Shown here: one piece after another, positions 7,444 through 16,531 of the stretch | Layout of the letters: each line of letters opens with the position of its first letter | Numbering within the stretch: the stretch's first letter is position 1 | Assembly: GCF_005405485.1 (NCBI RefSeq) | Contig: NZ_BJED01000001.1 | Span: 493,959 to 557,958, forward strand | Direction of reading: 5' to 3' | From: Enterococcus hulanensis | Lineage (GTDB): Bacteria > Bacillota > Bacilli > Lactobacillales > Enterococcaceae | Length of the DNA stretch: 64,000 bases | The notes under the pieces: generated by a model | The model's database searches: none | What the model was told of the DNA's origin: nothing | What the model saw: the letters and a program-made list of their open reading frames with translations, nothing else | Made by a program: the position numbers and the translations under genes

Positions 7444-9431
7444 TAGCTCTTCCGCTCAACTAATTGATAATAGCTGCGGGCGGTCAAGCGATAGACGATA
7501 AAGTAGAGAATCGCAAAAACAATTGTAACGATCCCGCAAATCAGCAAGAACAACTGCCAATTTACCAGACCAAACAAAACGAGCAGTTTCCGAATGATTG
7601 GAAAAGCAAAGGCTAAATGGATAACTGCGATTAGCAGCGGGAAAGAAAACACCATTAATACTTGACTGCGAATCGTCTTTTTTACCTCTTTGTGCCCCAT
7701 TCCCACCTTCTGCAAGATTTCAAACCGTTCACGATCATCCATCCCTTCAGAGATTTGCTTGTAGTAAATAATCAAGGCCGTAGCCAAAATGAATGTCGCC
7801 CCAAAGATAATTCCTAAGAACATAAAGCCCGCAGTAATCAAGCGATTTTCGGAGACAAAGGTTGCTTTATCATCAAAACTATACTGTCCTTCACCTAATC
7901 CCTGCTGCAGCTCGTTTCGCAATGTCTGAGCAAATTCGATCTGTTTCTTTTCTCCCCTCACCTCAATATTGAATAGAAAATTATACTTAGGAAGTCGATC
8001 CTTAGTATCAGCGTCTTTTGAAATCCAGCTATTCAAACAGCGATCAATAACATTTTGATTTGCCATGACTACCACAAAGGAATCAGTTAATTCAACTTGT
8101 TGATTGATTCCAGGAAAATCATTGATTCGTTTTTTGATTTTGAAACTTTGATTTTTAAATTTTAATTGATCTGATTTATGATCGCCGCTGACTGGATAGA
8201 AGTAGATCTCATCTTCATTCAATTTCGGCTTTTCCTTCGTTTGTTTTTCGTATTCCTTTGCTGTCATAAAAAGCATCATAACAGCAGTAGAAGATCCCGC
8301 ACTATAGTAACCATTCAAGTCCATATATTTATAAGAGTCAGCCTTTGGAGAAAACATAATACTTTGTGTCGTTGTCAAATAGACTTGGTCTTTGATTGGC
8401 ACCTGCTTTTCAGCGCTGACCTTGCTGATGATTTTTTTTACTTGCTCAGGCTGAATGTTGGTTTTAATCGCAATATCTCGTGAATAACGCGACTCCTCAA
8501 CATCCTTCTTGCCGAGATAAAGACTTGTCGTAGTCGCTACAGTAACTAACACCATCGTTGATAGAATACAGATACTGGCTAGTCCAGCCGCATTTTGCTT
8601 CATTCGATACATCATGCTTGAGACGGAAATGAAATGGTTCGTTTTGTAATAAAAGCGCTGATTTCTTTTTAGCAGCTTTAACAAGGCAATGCTTCCAGCA
8701 GTAAATAAGAAATAGGTACCGAAAATTACTAAAACGACAGCCACGAAGAACAAGTTCAAGGCGTTCAATGGCGATTCGATCGTCACAGCAATCCAATACG
8801 CACTAACTATACAGACTAAACCTATGATCGCTAACAGCCATCGTGCTTTTGGTTCCTGCTCCCCTTTTTTGCCGCCTTGTAAAAGTGTGATCGGATTTGT
8901 TCGCTTAATCTGCAAACAATTGATCAAAAACAGTAAGAAGAAGATCGCCGCAAACAGCATTGTAACGAAGCCTAAACTTTCAGGCATGATTTTAAAAACA
9001 AAATCAGCTCCAACCCCGATCATGCGATGCAACACTAGAAAGGCTAATTTCGATAAAACTAAGCCTGTAATCAAGCCGCTGACAATCACGATTAAAAAAC
9101 TAAACAAAGATTCCCAGACTAATAGCTGATAAAGCTCGCGTTTGCCTAGTCCTAAGATATTGTAAAGGCCCAGTTCTTTCTTTCGCTGCTTCAACAAGAA
9201 ACTATTCGTATAAAAAGAGAAGATCACAGTAAAAATTATAATAATGATGTGCCCTAAGCCAAACATTGCACTCGCGGAACCGCCGCCGGGTAAAGAACGC
9301 ATCCCATCATTATTCACAATAATCTGGGTCATCGTATTAATCGCCACTAAAAACAGCATCGAGATCAGAAACGGCAAATAGCCGCGATGATTTTTTCTTA
9401 AGTTGGTAAAGGCTAGTTTTCCATAGAACAT
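7443..9431 (-). CDS. BceB-type ABC transporter permease (FtsX family)
   Basis: This 662-residue permease has the BceB layout: about four N-terminal helices with an FtsX core, two pairs of central helices, a large extracellular domain of about 220 residues (roughly 315-530), then the last FtsX helices. Such permeases recognise bacitracin-like or cationic peptide antibiotics at the lipid II cycle and signal to the paired kinase. AGGAGG precedes the ATG by nine bases and overlaps the end of the ATPase gene. It is the last gene of the module and ends at a shared bidirectional terminator. Confidence 0.88.
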   Translation of the reverse strand: MFYGKLAFTNLRKNHRGYLPFLISMLFLVAINTMTQIIVNNDGMRSLPGGGSASAMFGLGHIIIIIFTVIFSFYTNSFLLKQRKKELGLYNILGLGKRELYQLLVWESLFSFLIVIVSGLITGLVLSKLAFLVLHRMIGVGADFVFKIMPESLGFVTMLFAAIFFLLFLINCLQIKRTNPITLLQGGKKGEQEPKARWLLAIIGLVCIVSAYWIAVTIESPLNALNLFFVAVVLVIFGTYFLFTAGSIALLKLLKRNQRFYYKTNHFISVSSMMYRMKQNAAGLASICILSTMVLVTVATTTSLYLGKKDVEESRYSRDIAIKTNIQPEQVKKIISKVSAEKQVPIKDQVYLTTTQSIMFSPKADSYKYMDLNGYYSAGSSTAVMMLFMTAKEYEKQTKEKPKLNEDEIYFYPVSGDHKSDQLKFKNQSFKIKKRINDFPGINQQVELTDSFVVVMANQNVIDRCLNSWISKDADTKDRLPKYNFLFNIEVRGEKKQIEFAQTLRNELQQGLGEGQYSFDDKATFVSENRLITAGFMFLGIIFGATFILATALIIYYKQISEGMDDRERFEILQKVGMGHKEVKKTIRSQVLMVFSFPLLIAVIHLAFAFPIIRKLLVLFGLVNWQLFLLICGIVTIVFAILYFIVYRLTARSYYQLVERKS

Positions 9432-9435
9432 TCTG

Positions 9436-10197
9436 CTACGCCTCCTTTGAAAGCAAGGCCGTCAATGTCTCGTTGATCGTTTCCAGAAACTCATAGTTAT
9501 CCTTGTTCCCACGATATAGCTGATGATACACTTGACCATCCTTGATAAAAAGTACGCGGCGCGCATGGCTGGCTGCGATCGAACTATGAGTCACCATTAA
9601 AATCGTCTGTCCATTGTGATTCAAGCGTTGAAAAATTTGCAGCAGCTGTTCCGAGGTTTTTGAATCTAAAGCGCCCGTCGGCTCATCAGCCAATAGCAGG
9701 TCCGGATTGGTAATGATCGCTCTTGCCACAGCCACCCGTTGTTTTTGACCGCCGGATAGTTCATAAGGATATTTTTCCAATAGTTTTTCAATGCCTAACG
9801 CCTTTACAACTGGTTTAAGCTCGTTCATCAATTGTTTGACCGGCGTTTGCGATAAAACCAACGGAAGTAAAATATTGTCCTTCACGGAAAAAGTATCTAA
9901 TAAGTTGAAATCCTGAAAGACAAAACCTAGATGATCGCGCCGAAAAGCGGCAGCGTTTTTCTCCTTGATAGTATTCAGATCCATCCCATCTAGTAAAATC
10001 GTTCCCGCAGATGGTTTGTCTAAGGTCGCGATCAAATTCAGCAGGGTACTTTTGCCTGAACCTGATTCTCCCATGATCGCTACATAGTCACCCTTATCAA
10101 CTGATAGATCAATATTGCGCAATGCTTCTACAGGCATTCCTTTGAATTGAGTTTGATAAACTTTTTTGACGCTTTCAACTTTTAATAGTTCATTCAT
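9436..10197 (-). CDS. BceA-type ABC transporter ATPase
   Basis: This 253-residue ATPase carries Walker A (GESGSGKSTLL, near 43), the ABC signature (LSGGQKQRVAVARA, near 148) and Walker B (LLLADEPTGALD, near 168), plus the H-loop in MVTHS. The MacB/LolD-like pattern is typical of antimicrobial-peptide resistance transporters. It lies four bases from the permease gene and shares its transcript. A terminator at 10307-10346 separates it from the kinase gene, so the transporter pair probably has its own promoter in 10198-10300, where BceR-type regulators usually act. Confidence 0.9.
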   Translation of the reverse strand: MNELLKVESVKKVYQTQFKGMPVEALRNIDLSVDKGDYVAIMGESGSGKSTLLNLIATLDKPSAGTILLDGMDLNTIKEKNAAAFRRDHLGFVFQDFNLLDTFSVKDNILLPLVLSQTPVKQLMNELKPVVKALGIEKLLEKYPYELSGGQKQRVAVARAIITNPDLLLADEPTGALDSKTSEQLLQIFQRLNHNGQTILMVTHSSIAASHARRVLFIKDGQVYHQLYRGNKDNYEFLETINETLTALLSKEA

Positions 10198-10306
10198 TCT
10201 GCATTCCCCCTAATTCTTTTGAAGTAGTCGGTCACTAACCAAAATACGTCTAGTTAATTCCTCTACTTCATCATAGAATCTTGCCTGTAAAAACACTACT
10301 TACGAA

Positions 10307-10346
10307 AATAAATCCAAACTTACAATTATGAAAGTTTGGATTTATT
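10307..10346 (-). terminator. Terminator between kinase and ABC genes
   Basis: Perfect 15-bp arms (10307-10321 and 10332-10346) form a hairpin that overlaps the last codons of the kinase gene and is followed on the minus strand by TTTTCG. It uncouples regulator and transporter transcription. Confidence 0.75.
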
Positions 10347-11331
10347 CAAAAGCGGAAATTTCTTCTGGAAAGACGATTGTGACCGTCGTCCCCTTTTTTA
10401 CCTGTGACTCAATATAAAGGCGGCAGCCTAATTTTTCGGCGGCCTCTTGACTGAGATACAGCCCAAGTCCGCTCGCTCTTTGCTGCTCTCTGCCATTTAT
10501 ACCAGTGTAGCCTTTTTCAAAAACCCGCGGCAAATCTTCTGATCGAATCCCTATTCCGGTATCTTGGATCGTTAACTGATTGTCAGAAAAAGAAATACTG
10601 ATCGTGCCGTTTTCCGTATATTTGATCGCGTTAAATATGACCTGCTCTAAAATAAAAATCAGCCATTTTTGATCGGAATAGACTCGCCCTTCGAGATTTC
10701 CCAGCTGCAAGCTTAAATCCTTTTGGGAGAAAAAGGTCGCATATTTTTTTACGACTGATTTTATGATCTTTTCTATCGATAATTGTTGAAAAACCAAATC
10801 TGCCTGATCTAGATTTTGGCGCATATAATTTAAGATCATTTGCAGGTATTCATTGATTTTGAAGACTTCATTCTTCATTGTCCGCGGATCTAGCTGTCCT
10901 GATTGGATCAAGAGGTCTAATGCCGCCACCGGTGTTTTGATTTGATGCAGCCATAAGCCGAAATCATCCAGCATCGCTCGTTGTTTTTGCTGCAGCTCTT
11001 CCTGCTCCTGATTTTTATTTTCTAAAACTAGCCGCAATACCTTCTGATAGGTCTGTTCACTCAAAGTCGCTGCTTTCGGCAGGAAAACTAAATTGCTTAA
11101 TTGTAAATCCTTGGTCGCTAACAGCTCCAATTGTTTCTGTTTGCGAAACGAGCGATAAAAGGACACGAGTGAATAGACTACCAACACGAACGCCGTAAAC
11201 AACCAACCATCAAAAAAGGGCGCGAAACTAAACTCATAAAGGTAAAAGGTCAAAAAAATCAGACCCCAAAAAACTAGATACATCCCATAGATAATTCGTC
11301 GTTCATAAAGAAAACTTTTTACTAATTTCAT
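10342..11331 (-). CDS. BceS-type intramembrane-sensing histidine kinase
   Basis: This 329-residue kinase has two N-terminal membrane helices (about 15-55) with almost no extracellular loop, the hallmark of intramembrane-sensing kinases that read the state of a partner ABC transporter. The H-box is WLHQIKTPVAAL near residue 128. N-, G1- and G2-type ATP-binding boxes follow (FNAIKYTENG, DTGIGI, ASGLGLYLS). Its start overlaps the response-regulator stop by four bases. Together they should sense a peptide antibiotic through the permease and turn on the ABC genes. Confidence 0.9.
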   Translation of the reverse strand: MKLVKSFLYERRIIYGMYLVFWGLIFLTFYLYEFSFAPFFDGWLFTAFVLVVYSLVSFYRSFRKQKQLELLATKDLQLSNLVFLPKAATLSEQTYQKVLRLVLENKNQEQEELQQKQRAMLDDFGLWLHQIKTPVAALDLLIQSGQLDPRTMKNEVFKINEYLQMILNYMRQNLDQADLVFQQLSIEKIIKSVVKKYATFFSQKDLSLQLGNLEGRVYSDQKWLIFILEQVIFNAIKYTENGTISISFSDNQLTIQDTGIGIRSEDLPRVFEKGYTGINGREQQRASGLGLYLSQEAAEKLGCRLYIESQVKKGTTVTIVFPEEISAFE

Positions 11332-12008
11332 CTTTTTCCCTCTATTAAATAACCCTTGTTTTTGACCGTTTGAATCAGACCATCGATTCCAAAATCCTTC
11401 AGCTTTTTGCGCAAGCGGGTCAGGTTGACTGCCAATGTATTATTATCAATAAAATCATCGCTTTGCCAAAGCGTCTCGATAATCTGCTCCCGCGGAACAA
11501 TTTGCCCTTGTGTCGCAAATAGAACACTTAAAATCCGCGATTCATTTGGTGTTAACGGCAAGTGATCAGTTGGTGATTGAATCTGATTAATCGCCGGTAC
11601 AAACTGATACTCGCCAAAAGCATAAGACAGCTGCTGTCCGTATTGATAACTGCGCCGCAATAATGCCTGAATTTTCGCCAATAAGATGGTCAGCTCAAAG
11701 GGCTTCTCGATAAATTCATCCGCCCCCATATTCAAAGCCATCACCTGATTCATTTGATCCTTGGCCGAGGACAGAAAAATGATCGGTACTTCAGAAACCT
11801 TTCGAATCTCCTGACACCAATAAAAGCCGTTAAAATAGGGTAAGGAAATATCCAGAATTACTAAATCCGGCTGCGCTTTTTGATAATCATCAAAGACATG
11901 CTGGAAATCAGTTGCGACAGTGCAGTCCAGCCCCCACTGCGTTAAATGCTGCTGGATTACCGAAACGATCGTCGCATCATCTTCTACTAGAAAAATTTTA
12001 TTTGTCAT
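11328..12008 (-). CDS. BceR-type OmpR-family response regulator
   Basis: This 226-residue regulator has a receiver domain (1-115) with the phospho-acceptor aspartate in LVILDISLPYFNG, the switch residues in FLSSA and the lysine in EKPFE. A winged-helix DNA-binding domain (130-226) follows, ending with the LTRLRKKL and TVKNKGYL patterns. It leads the regulator-kinase pair and should act on the promoter upstream of the ATPase gene. Upstream of it lies only the terminator of the neighbouring permease pair. Confidence 0.9.
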   Translation of the reverse strand: MTNKIFLVEDDATIVSVIQQHLTQWGLDCTVATDFQHVFDDYQKAQPDLVILDISLPYFNGFYWCQEIRKVSEVPIIFLSSAKDQMNQVMALNMGADEFIEKPFELTILLAKIQALLRRSYQYGQQLSYAFGEYQFVPAINQIQSPTDHLPLTPNESRILSVLFATQGQIVPREQIIETLWQSDDFIDNNTLAVNLTRLRKKLKDFGIDGLIQTVKNKGYLIEGKR

Positions 12009-12091
12009 TATAGTTCCTTCTACTTTTTCTTTTTATTATACTAGAAAATTATCGCCTTTCGCCAACTATCTTGGGATAAAGCTTTCGCCAG

Positions 12092-12126
12092 AAAAAAAGA
12101 GTCTCCTGAATGACAGAAGACTCTAT
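12092..12126 (-). terminator. Terminator of the YcgQ/YcgR-like pair
   Basis: AGAGTCT and AGACTCT arms (12098-12104, 12118-12124) are followed on the minus strand by T7. Confidence 0.75.
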
Positions 12127-12128
12127 TA

Positions 12129-12965
12129 TTAAAATGCTCGATAGACATATTGATTTTTTGGCGCATCAACCGTTTGCGCGCTAGTGACCTCGACTGATGG
12201 GATTTGACGATCAAAGGGTTCAAAGAAATCTAACGTGATTGTCCCTTCGACATGTAGCCACTGACTATTCTTCACTGTCATATTATCCGGCAATTTGGTC
12301 ATTAAACCAAACACGCCTGAATCCGCGACACAGTGAATGATCCCGAAGCGGAATAGAAAATCATATTTCCGATTATTCTTATTGGCTTCATACACGAATC
12401 CATTGAAGGAAATCTTTTTGCCGACAAAGGAATTAGGATAGTTATAGATTAATTCCATCACCTCTAAGTAATTTTCGTCGGTGACCTCCAATTTTTGGTC
12501 GGCTTCATATTTTTTCATCAGCTGCGCCATTTGATCGTTATAGTCACTTTTATTGTAATAAATGCTGGTATCCGGCTTCAAATACTGGGTGTTCATCTCA
12601 GGATCGCCCACCGATTCCTTGCTGACAGGAAAACTGAATCCCTTCGCTTCAACTATCGTCGTATCTAAGCTGATCGTGGGAAACAGTGTCCCCACAACTA
12701 AAGGCAACACCAGCAATAGATAGGCGATCGCTCGTTGATAAGGCTTCGTCAGTCCATGATCGTGTCCATCATGATGCGCATGCTCCTGCTGTTTTTCACT
12801 ACCGGCCCAGATTTTCAACTGAACAAGGGCTAACAGCAAGGACAAAAACATCGTCAGAAAAATCAGGTAGCGATAATGCACATTAATGTATTGATCCAAT
12901 TTTCCAGAAACCTGCAGGTACATCATTAATTCGAAATAGCCTGATAAAATTAGAAAACGTATCAT
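12129..12965 (-). CDS. YcgQ-type membrane protein (TIGR03943/DUF1980 family)
   Basis: This 278-residue protein has N-terminal membrane helices (about 1-25, 30-50 and 82-100), a His-rich loop between them (QEHAHHDGHDHG near 62-73) and a long extracytoplasmic C-terminal domain with the family pattern FGIIHCVADSGVFGLM. It is always found with a YcgR-type permease, as here (18 bases apart). The histidine cluster suggests metal contact, but the transported substrate of this pair is not established as far as I know. The start follows a GGGGGAAGATC ribosome site. Confidence 0.8.
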   Translation of the reverse strand: MIRFLILSGYFELMMYLQVSGKLDQYINVHYRYLIFLTMFLSLLLALVQLKIWAGSEKQQEHAHHDGHDHGLTKPYQRAIAYLLLVLPLVVGTLFPTISLDTTIVEAKGFSFPVSKESVGDPEMNTQYLKPDTSIYYNKSDYNDQMAQLMKKYEADQKLEVTDENYLEVMELIYNYPNSFVGKKISFNGFVYEANKNNRKYDFLFRFGIIHCVADSGVFGLMTKLPDNMTVKNSQWLHVEGTITLDFFEPFDRQIPSVEVTSAQTVDAPKNQYVYRAF

Positions 12966-12983
12966 TGATCTTCCCCCTTCTTC

Positions 12984-13880
12984 CTAAATCACTAACGCAT
13001 AGATCGTAACGATCACACTGATCAACGCAATCAATTGCAGAATAAACTTTCCATGAAAGCTGCGCTTCATCATCATCAAGTTTTTGATATCCACCATCGG
13101 TCCAAAAACGAGAAAAGCCACGATCGCGTTAGTTCCAAACAAACTTAATAAAGAGGAACCGACAAAAGCATCTGCTTCTGAGCAAAGAGACATCGTAAAG
13201 GCTAAGACCAGCATCACTAAAATACCGATGATTTTCGAAGAAGTCAGCTGCATCATAAATTGCGTAGGCAAGAAGACCTGCATCCCACTGGCAATCAACG
13301 CACCGATAATCAAATAGCGCCCCGTGTCAAAAAATTCATCGATACCGTGAACTAAGACCGACCAAACTTTCCCGCCAAAAGATGGCTTGTCCGCTGCCTC
13401 GTGGTGATGGTCTTCATGGTGATGCAGCTCTGATTTCATGATCGGTGAACGATTGAAATACGCGATCCATGACCCAATGATCAAAGCGACGATGAAACTG
13501 CCCAGCGCTCTTAGTAAAGCAAACTTCAGACTATTGCCAAAGGCGATGTAGGTTGAAAACAATACGATGGGGTTGATAATGGGAGCCGTCACCATAAACG
13601 CAAACGCGGTGTGCTCCGGTACCCCTTTACGCATGAACTGTGTAACGATCGGCACGATACCGCATTCACACGATGGGAAAAAGAAACCTAAAAAGGAACC
13701 GACAAGGATGGCCAAAAATTTATTTCTAGGTAAAATTTTTTTTACACGTTCCGGTGTTAGAAAAACTTGCAACGCTCCGGAAATAATACAACCTAATAAA
13801 ACAAATGGAATTGCTTCGATGACAATCGATAAAAAGATCGCACTCATTTGCAAAATTGAATGTGGCAGAAAATTAAACAT
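12984..13880 (-). CDS. YcgR-type permease (DUF318)
   Basis: This 298-residue polytopic protein has about eight membrane helices. It shows the family signature FFPSCECGIVPIV in one half and SLCSEADAFV in the other, with two pseudo-symmetric parts. A His-rich cytoplasmic loop (HHHEDHHHEA near 176-186) matches the His-rich loop of its partner. It probably moves a metal or related ion, which is inference from the loops. An AGGAGA ribosome site precedes the ATG. The prophage ends about 150 bases upstream, so integration may have changed its upstream region. Confidence 0.82.
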   Translation of the reverse strand: MFNFLPHSILQMSAIFLSIVIEAIPFVLLGCIISGALQVFLTPERVKKILPRNKFLAILVGSFLGFFFPSCECGIVPIVTQFMRKGVPEHTAFAFMVTAPIINPIVLFSTYIAFGNSLKFALLRALGSFIVALIIGSWIAYFNRSPIMKSELHHHEDHHHEAADKPSFGGKVWSVLVHGIDEFFDTGRYLIIGALIASGMQVFLPTQFMMQLTSSKIIGILVMLVLAFTMSLCSEADAFVGSSLLSLFGTNAIVAFLVFGPMVDIKNLMMMKRSFHGKFILQLIALISVIVTIYALVI

Positions 13881-13999
13881 GTGTCTCCTCCAAAATTTTC
13901 ACTGTTTAAACATATACTCTTTTTCTTCAAAAGATACAAGAAATTTTGAATTCACAAACTTTTTTTTAGATATTTTTATGGATTTTCCACCCGAAAACA

Positions 14000-14030
14000 A
14001 AAAAAAACCCGCTCATTATGAGCGGGTAAT
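14000..14030 (-). terminator. Original hup terminator, stranded by the prophage
   Basis: A nearly perfect 10-bp stem (14007-14016 with 14018-14027) is followed on the minus strand by a T-run. It lies 10 bases beyond the attL core on the host side. In the uninterrupted chromosome it would follow the hup stop codon directly. It is now 42.6 kb from hup. Confidence 0.8.
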
Positions 14031-14036
14031 TGCTTG

Positions 14037-14056
14037 CTATTTTACAGCGTCTTTTA
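14037..14056. repeat. attL core
   Basis: The 20-mer ctattttacagcgtctttta here is identical to 56615-56634. Read on the minus strand it encodes KDAVK and the stop codon of HU. The bases on either side differ, which marks the exchange core. Confidence 0.92.
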
Positions 14057-14169
14057 TTATAGCTGTTTTATCACTTCTTCGTTCTGGTTCAGAATCGCTT
14101 TATATCAACGTTTGATAACAATTTCTTGTTAATAAATTATCGGGCTAGAACAAACTAGTTAGACTTTTT

Positions 14170-14186
14170 TGCCCCTTTTTTGCCCC
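14170..14186 (+). promoter_or_regulatory. Candidate integrase arm sites, left arm
   Basis: Two direct copies of TGCCCC, 11 bases apart (14170-14175, 14181-14186) within T-runs, lie about 114 bases inside attL. The same pair with the same 11-base period occurs inside attR at 56532-56548. This symmetry suggests arm-type binding sites for the integrase N-terminal domain. Confidence 0.55.
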
Positions 14187-14236
14187 TCTTTAGTCTTCAT
14201 ATTCTACCTATGCTATACTACACCTGAGGTGATTAT

Positions 14237-14497
14237 ATGGATAGATTTATTGGACGTCTGAACAAAATCAAAGTGATTAAAGAAAGACCCCTTATCCTTA
14301 GATTTACGTTGATTTCTGCCATGGAATCTGTTAACTGCCTTGTTGAGAGGGAAATTTTGAGTAGACAAATAATGCAGCTGCCAGATAACAAATATACGAT
14401 GTCAGTAAAAGGGCATTTCAATAATAAAAATCAATTAGTCATCAGAGAAATGAGGATTTTAGACAAAGATGATTGCACATATAAATTAGGATTATAG
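14237..14497 (+). CDS. Hypothetical phage protein, 86 residues
   Basis: This is the first gene inside attL and the only plus-strand gene at this end before the accessory cassette. A GAGGTG ribosome site precedes the ATG. The protein is basic at the N-terminus, has no membrane segment, and looks like a small mixed alpha/beta domain (KYTMSVKGHFNNKNQLVIREM suggests beta strands). I do not recognise a family. A weak hairpin with T6 (about 14503-14529) may end it. Confidence 0.6.
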   Translation: MDRFIGRLNKIKVIKERPLILRFTLISAMESVNCLVEREILSRQIMQLPDNKYTMSVKGHFNNKNQLVIREMRILDKDDCTYKLGL

Positions 14498-14933
14498 AAT
14501 TTGCAGACAAGCCAATCTGTGAGTTTTTTCCACACAAAAACCCACTCCTGTAACAAGCTAAGAAGTGGATCGAAAGCGATGAGGTTTGCCAAGCTATCCA
14601 CTTAATCAGTATAACAAATTTCTATTTGTGGATGCCTTCCTTCTCTATGCAATTTACCCCTCTCACCATCGAAATCACCTTTCCTCATTCCGAACGCTTC
14701 CAACAAAAGGAAGAATTCAGATGCTGAACTCTGGCTGATATCTCGCAACAATCACATTTGAATAAGTGGACAACCATGACAAGCTTTTGTTGAATTCTGT
14801 AAGTGGTCCCATCTTTAGATCGAATCATTCACGTCCAGCAATCATTTGTGGTTACTCTTTTCCTAAATATGTAGCTATTATACAAGCTTCTCGAGAAATA
14901 AAAAACCTCTAAAATTAACGAGAGATTTATATA
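14498..14933. other. Non-coding stretch before the stress-protein genes
   Basis: No convincing gene is seen. A hairpin pairs AAGTGGAT (14563-14570) with ATCCACTT (14596-14603). Near 14905-14930 a weak minus-strand hairpin with T6 probably ends the upstream stress-protein transcript. The base composition is mixed and it reads like decayed DNA. Confidence 0.4.
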
Positions 14934-15356
14934 CTATCTCACAACCAAGATATTACAAGGCGCGTGGTTAACAACGTAGGCGGTCGTGGAGCCAACCAGA
15001 GTGCGTTCAATTGCTCCTTTACCGGTTGCGCCTATGACGATAAGATCGATATCTTCAACTTTAGCATAATTAACAATTTCGTGTTTAGCAACTCCTACCG
15101 AAACCTTTTTTTCAATTTTCATCGTTGACTCATCTTGTGCAAAGTCATCTAACATATTTTTTGCACGTATTAACAATCCAGAGGTGACCTCTCTCACCAT
15201 TAAGGGAGCATGAGAAATCGTGGAAATGTCTATACTAGTTAACATTGTCAACTCAGCTTCATTCCTTTTAGCAATAGCAATTGCTTCGTGCACCGCATCT
15301 TTTGACTGATCTGAACCATCGACAGCTACTAAAACGGATCTATATTGGGCTTCCAT
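14934..15356 (-). CDS. Universal stress protein (UspA family), copy 1
   Basis: This 140-residue protein has the UspA fold pattern: VLVAVDGSDQSKDAVHEA at the start, and the ATP-binding signature GATGKGAIERTLVGSTT followed by HAPCNILVVR at the end. Members bind ATP and help in starvation and stress survival. GGGAG precedes the ATG. The second copy lies 450 bases upstream in the same direction, with a broken gene between them. Stress-protein genes are unusual inside phages and are common on lactic acid bacterial plasmids, so this is probably a transferred cassette. Confidence 0.9.
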   Translation of the reverse strand: MEAQYRSVLVAVDGSDQSKDAVHEAIAIAKRNEAELTMLTSIDISTISHAPLMVREVTSGLLIRAKNMLDDFAQDESTMKIEKKVSVGVAKHEIVNYAKVEDIDLIVIGATGKGAIERTLVGSTTAYVVNHAPCNILVVR

Positions 15357-15488
15357 TGTTACGCTCCCTCTCTTTTTTTGTAAACATAAAAGATTTCTTA
15401 AATGTATTGTTTAGTCACTATTATCAGTTATCAACAAATCAATTCGAGAATCGATATCTTTTTTCACCGCTAAAGATCTTAAATAGGG

Positions 15489-15808
15489 TTATGCCACCGC
15501 TTCAGGCAAAATGAACCACGCAGCTTGATACCCTCTTCCTGTAGTAGGGAATCCTTTATCTTCTTCGTTATCGCCCTCATACCGGATACCATAAGCCTTT
15601 GTATTTTTCCATCTTAACTCTGCAATTGAATGAGCTTTACCCGTTTTGTACCATCTTCTACAATATGCAATGGTTCAAGTTTTTCTTTGGAACTGATAAC
15701 TTCTTTGGGTGAGACTACTGTATATACCCCCTTTGATTTGATTATTGAGGATTTATCGTATGGCGTTTCGTTTCTTGCAAAATATAATCTCAAAAACCGG
15801 GAATAACC
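15489..15808 (-). pseudogene. Frameshifted remnant between the two usp genes
   Basis: Two adjacent open stretches in different frames together look like one former protein. The first reads KEVISSKEKLEPLHIVEDG and ends near 15632. The second, with the frame shifted near 15630, reads through 44 clean codons (SIAELRWKNTKAYGIRYEG, then AAWFILPEAVA) to a TAA at 15489-15491. No start codon with a ribosome site is visible; the first part runs up to the stop of the usp copy 2. I do not recognise the family. A sequencing indel could also explain the break. Confidence 0.5.
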
Positions 15809-16234
15809 CTACCTTACAACTAAGACGTTGCAGGGGGCATGACTAACAACATAAGATGTAGTAGAACCCACTAGGACCCTCTCGATTGCTCCTTTACCTG
15901 TCGCTCCCATAGCAATTAAATCAATTCCTGTTTCTTTTGCAAATTGTACAATTGAGACCTTTGGGGCCCCTTCTACTTTACGAATAGTATAATTAAATTC
16001 TGATGGTAAATGCTGCTCTATTTTCTCAGTAACTATCTTCGATTGTTCCTCTGATAATTCCCGCACATATTGAACGATACGTGCATCAGCTGTTGCAATA
16101 GACATATCAGTAACTGTTAAGATATAAAGATGAGAATCATTTCGTCGAGCGATTGAGAGTGCTTCCTTTAGAGCCTTATACGATTGCTCAGAGTCATCAA
16201 TAGCAACTAAAATTTTTCCATAATTGCCTTCCAT
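15809..16234 (-). CDS. Universal stress protein (UspA family), copy 2
   Basis: This 141-residue paralogue of the 14934-15356 gene shares ILVAIDDSEQSYKALKEA, GATGKGAIERVLVGSTT and the HAPCNVLVVR end, but differs in much of the middle. AAAGGAGG precedes the ATG by eight bases. Its roughly 200-base leader contains an elaborate RNA structure (16300-16440), so expression is probably controlled in the leader or the RNA acts on its own. It is the proximal gene of the stress cassette in the prophage left arm. Confidence 0.9.
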   Translation of the reverse strand: MEGNYGKILVAIDDSEQSYKALKEALSIARRNDSHLYILTVTDMSIATADARIVQYVRELSEEQSKIVTEKIEQHLPSEFNYTIRKVEGAPKVSIVQFAKETGIDLIAMGATGKGAIERVLVGSTTSYVVSHAPCNVLVVR

Positions 16235-16299
16235 TGTAAACGCCTCCTTTATTTAAGAATAAGGAATTTTGCTTATTCAGAGTAATAATATACAAAATA

Positions 16300-16440
16300 G
16301 CCTAGCAGATAGATGGTGTGCACGGTACATCTGAGGTTCCTATGTCTGCGCAACTTATCCGCTAGGCCTGTTCAATTAGTAAGGAATTTCTCAAACTCCC
16401 GCGTTCCTCTCGCGCCGATTCTCACCGACAGATTCACTAC
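16300..16440 (-). ncRNA. Structured usp leader, resembling the Lacto-usp RNA motif
   Basis: On the minus strand a 12-bp stem (16356-16367 with 16300-16311, one G-U pair) encloses further paired segments: UGCGC with GUGCA, ACAU with AUGU, and AGG with CCU. Upstream lie two smaller hairpins (CGCG and GGA/UUCC). The placement before a usp gene in a Lactobacillales cassette fits the published Lacto-usp motif, which is often plasmid-borne. The match to that motif is from memory, not a covariance search. Confidence 0.55.
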
Positions 16441-16531
16441 TATATCATCATTTCTGACAACTTTTTCGGAAATTCATTATCCTCTACAATTACTTTATAA
16501 CACACTTTGTAAGCGATTTCAATCTTTTCGC

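Noticed and set aside
13567..14115. A 182-codon plus-strand frame over the permease start and attL
   Set aside because: It is antisense to a well-supported permease and spans the host-phage junction; the composition is not protein-like.
16300..16440. Known metabolite riboswitch (Mn, c-di-AMP, T-box, SAM types)
   Set aside because: The conserved cores of those classes that I can recall are not present; the usp context fits the Lacto-usp motif better.
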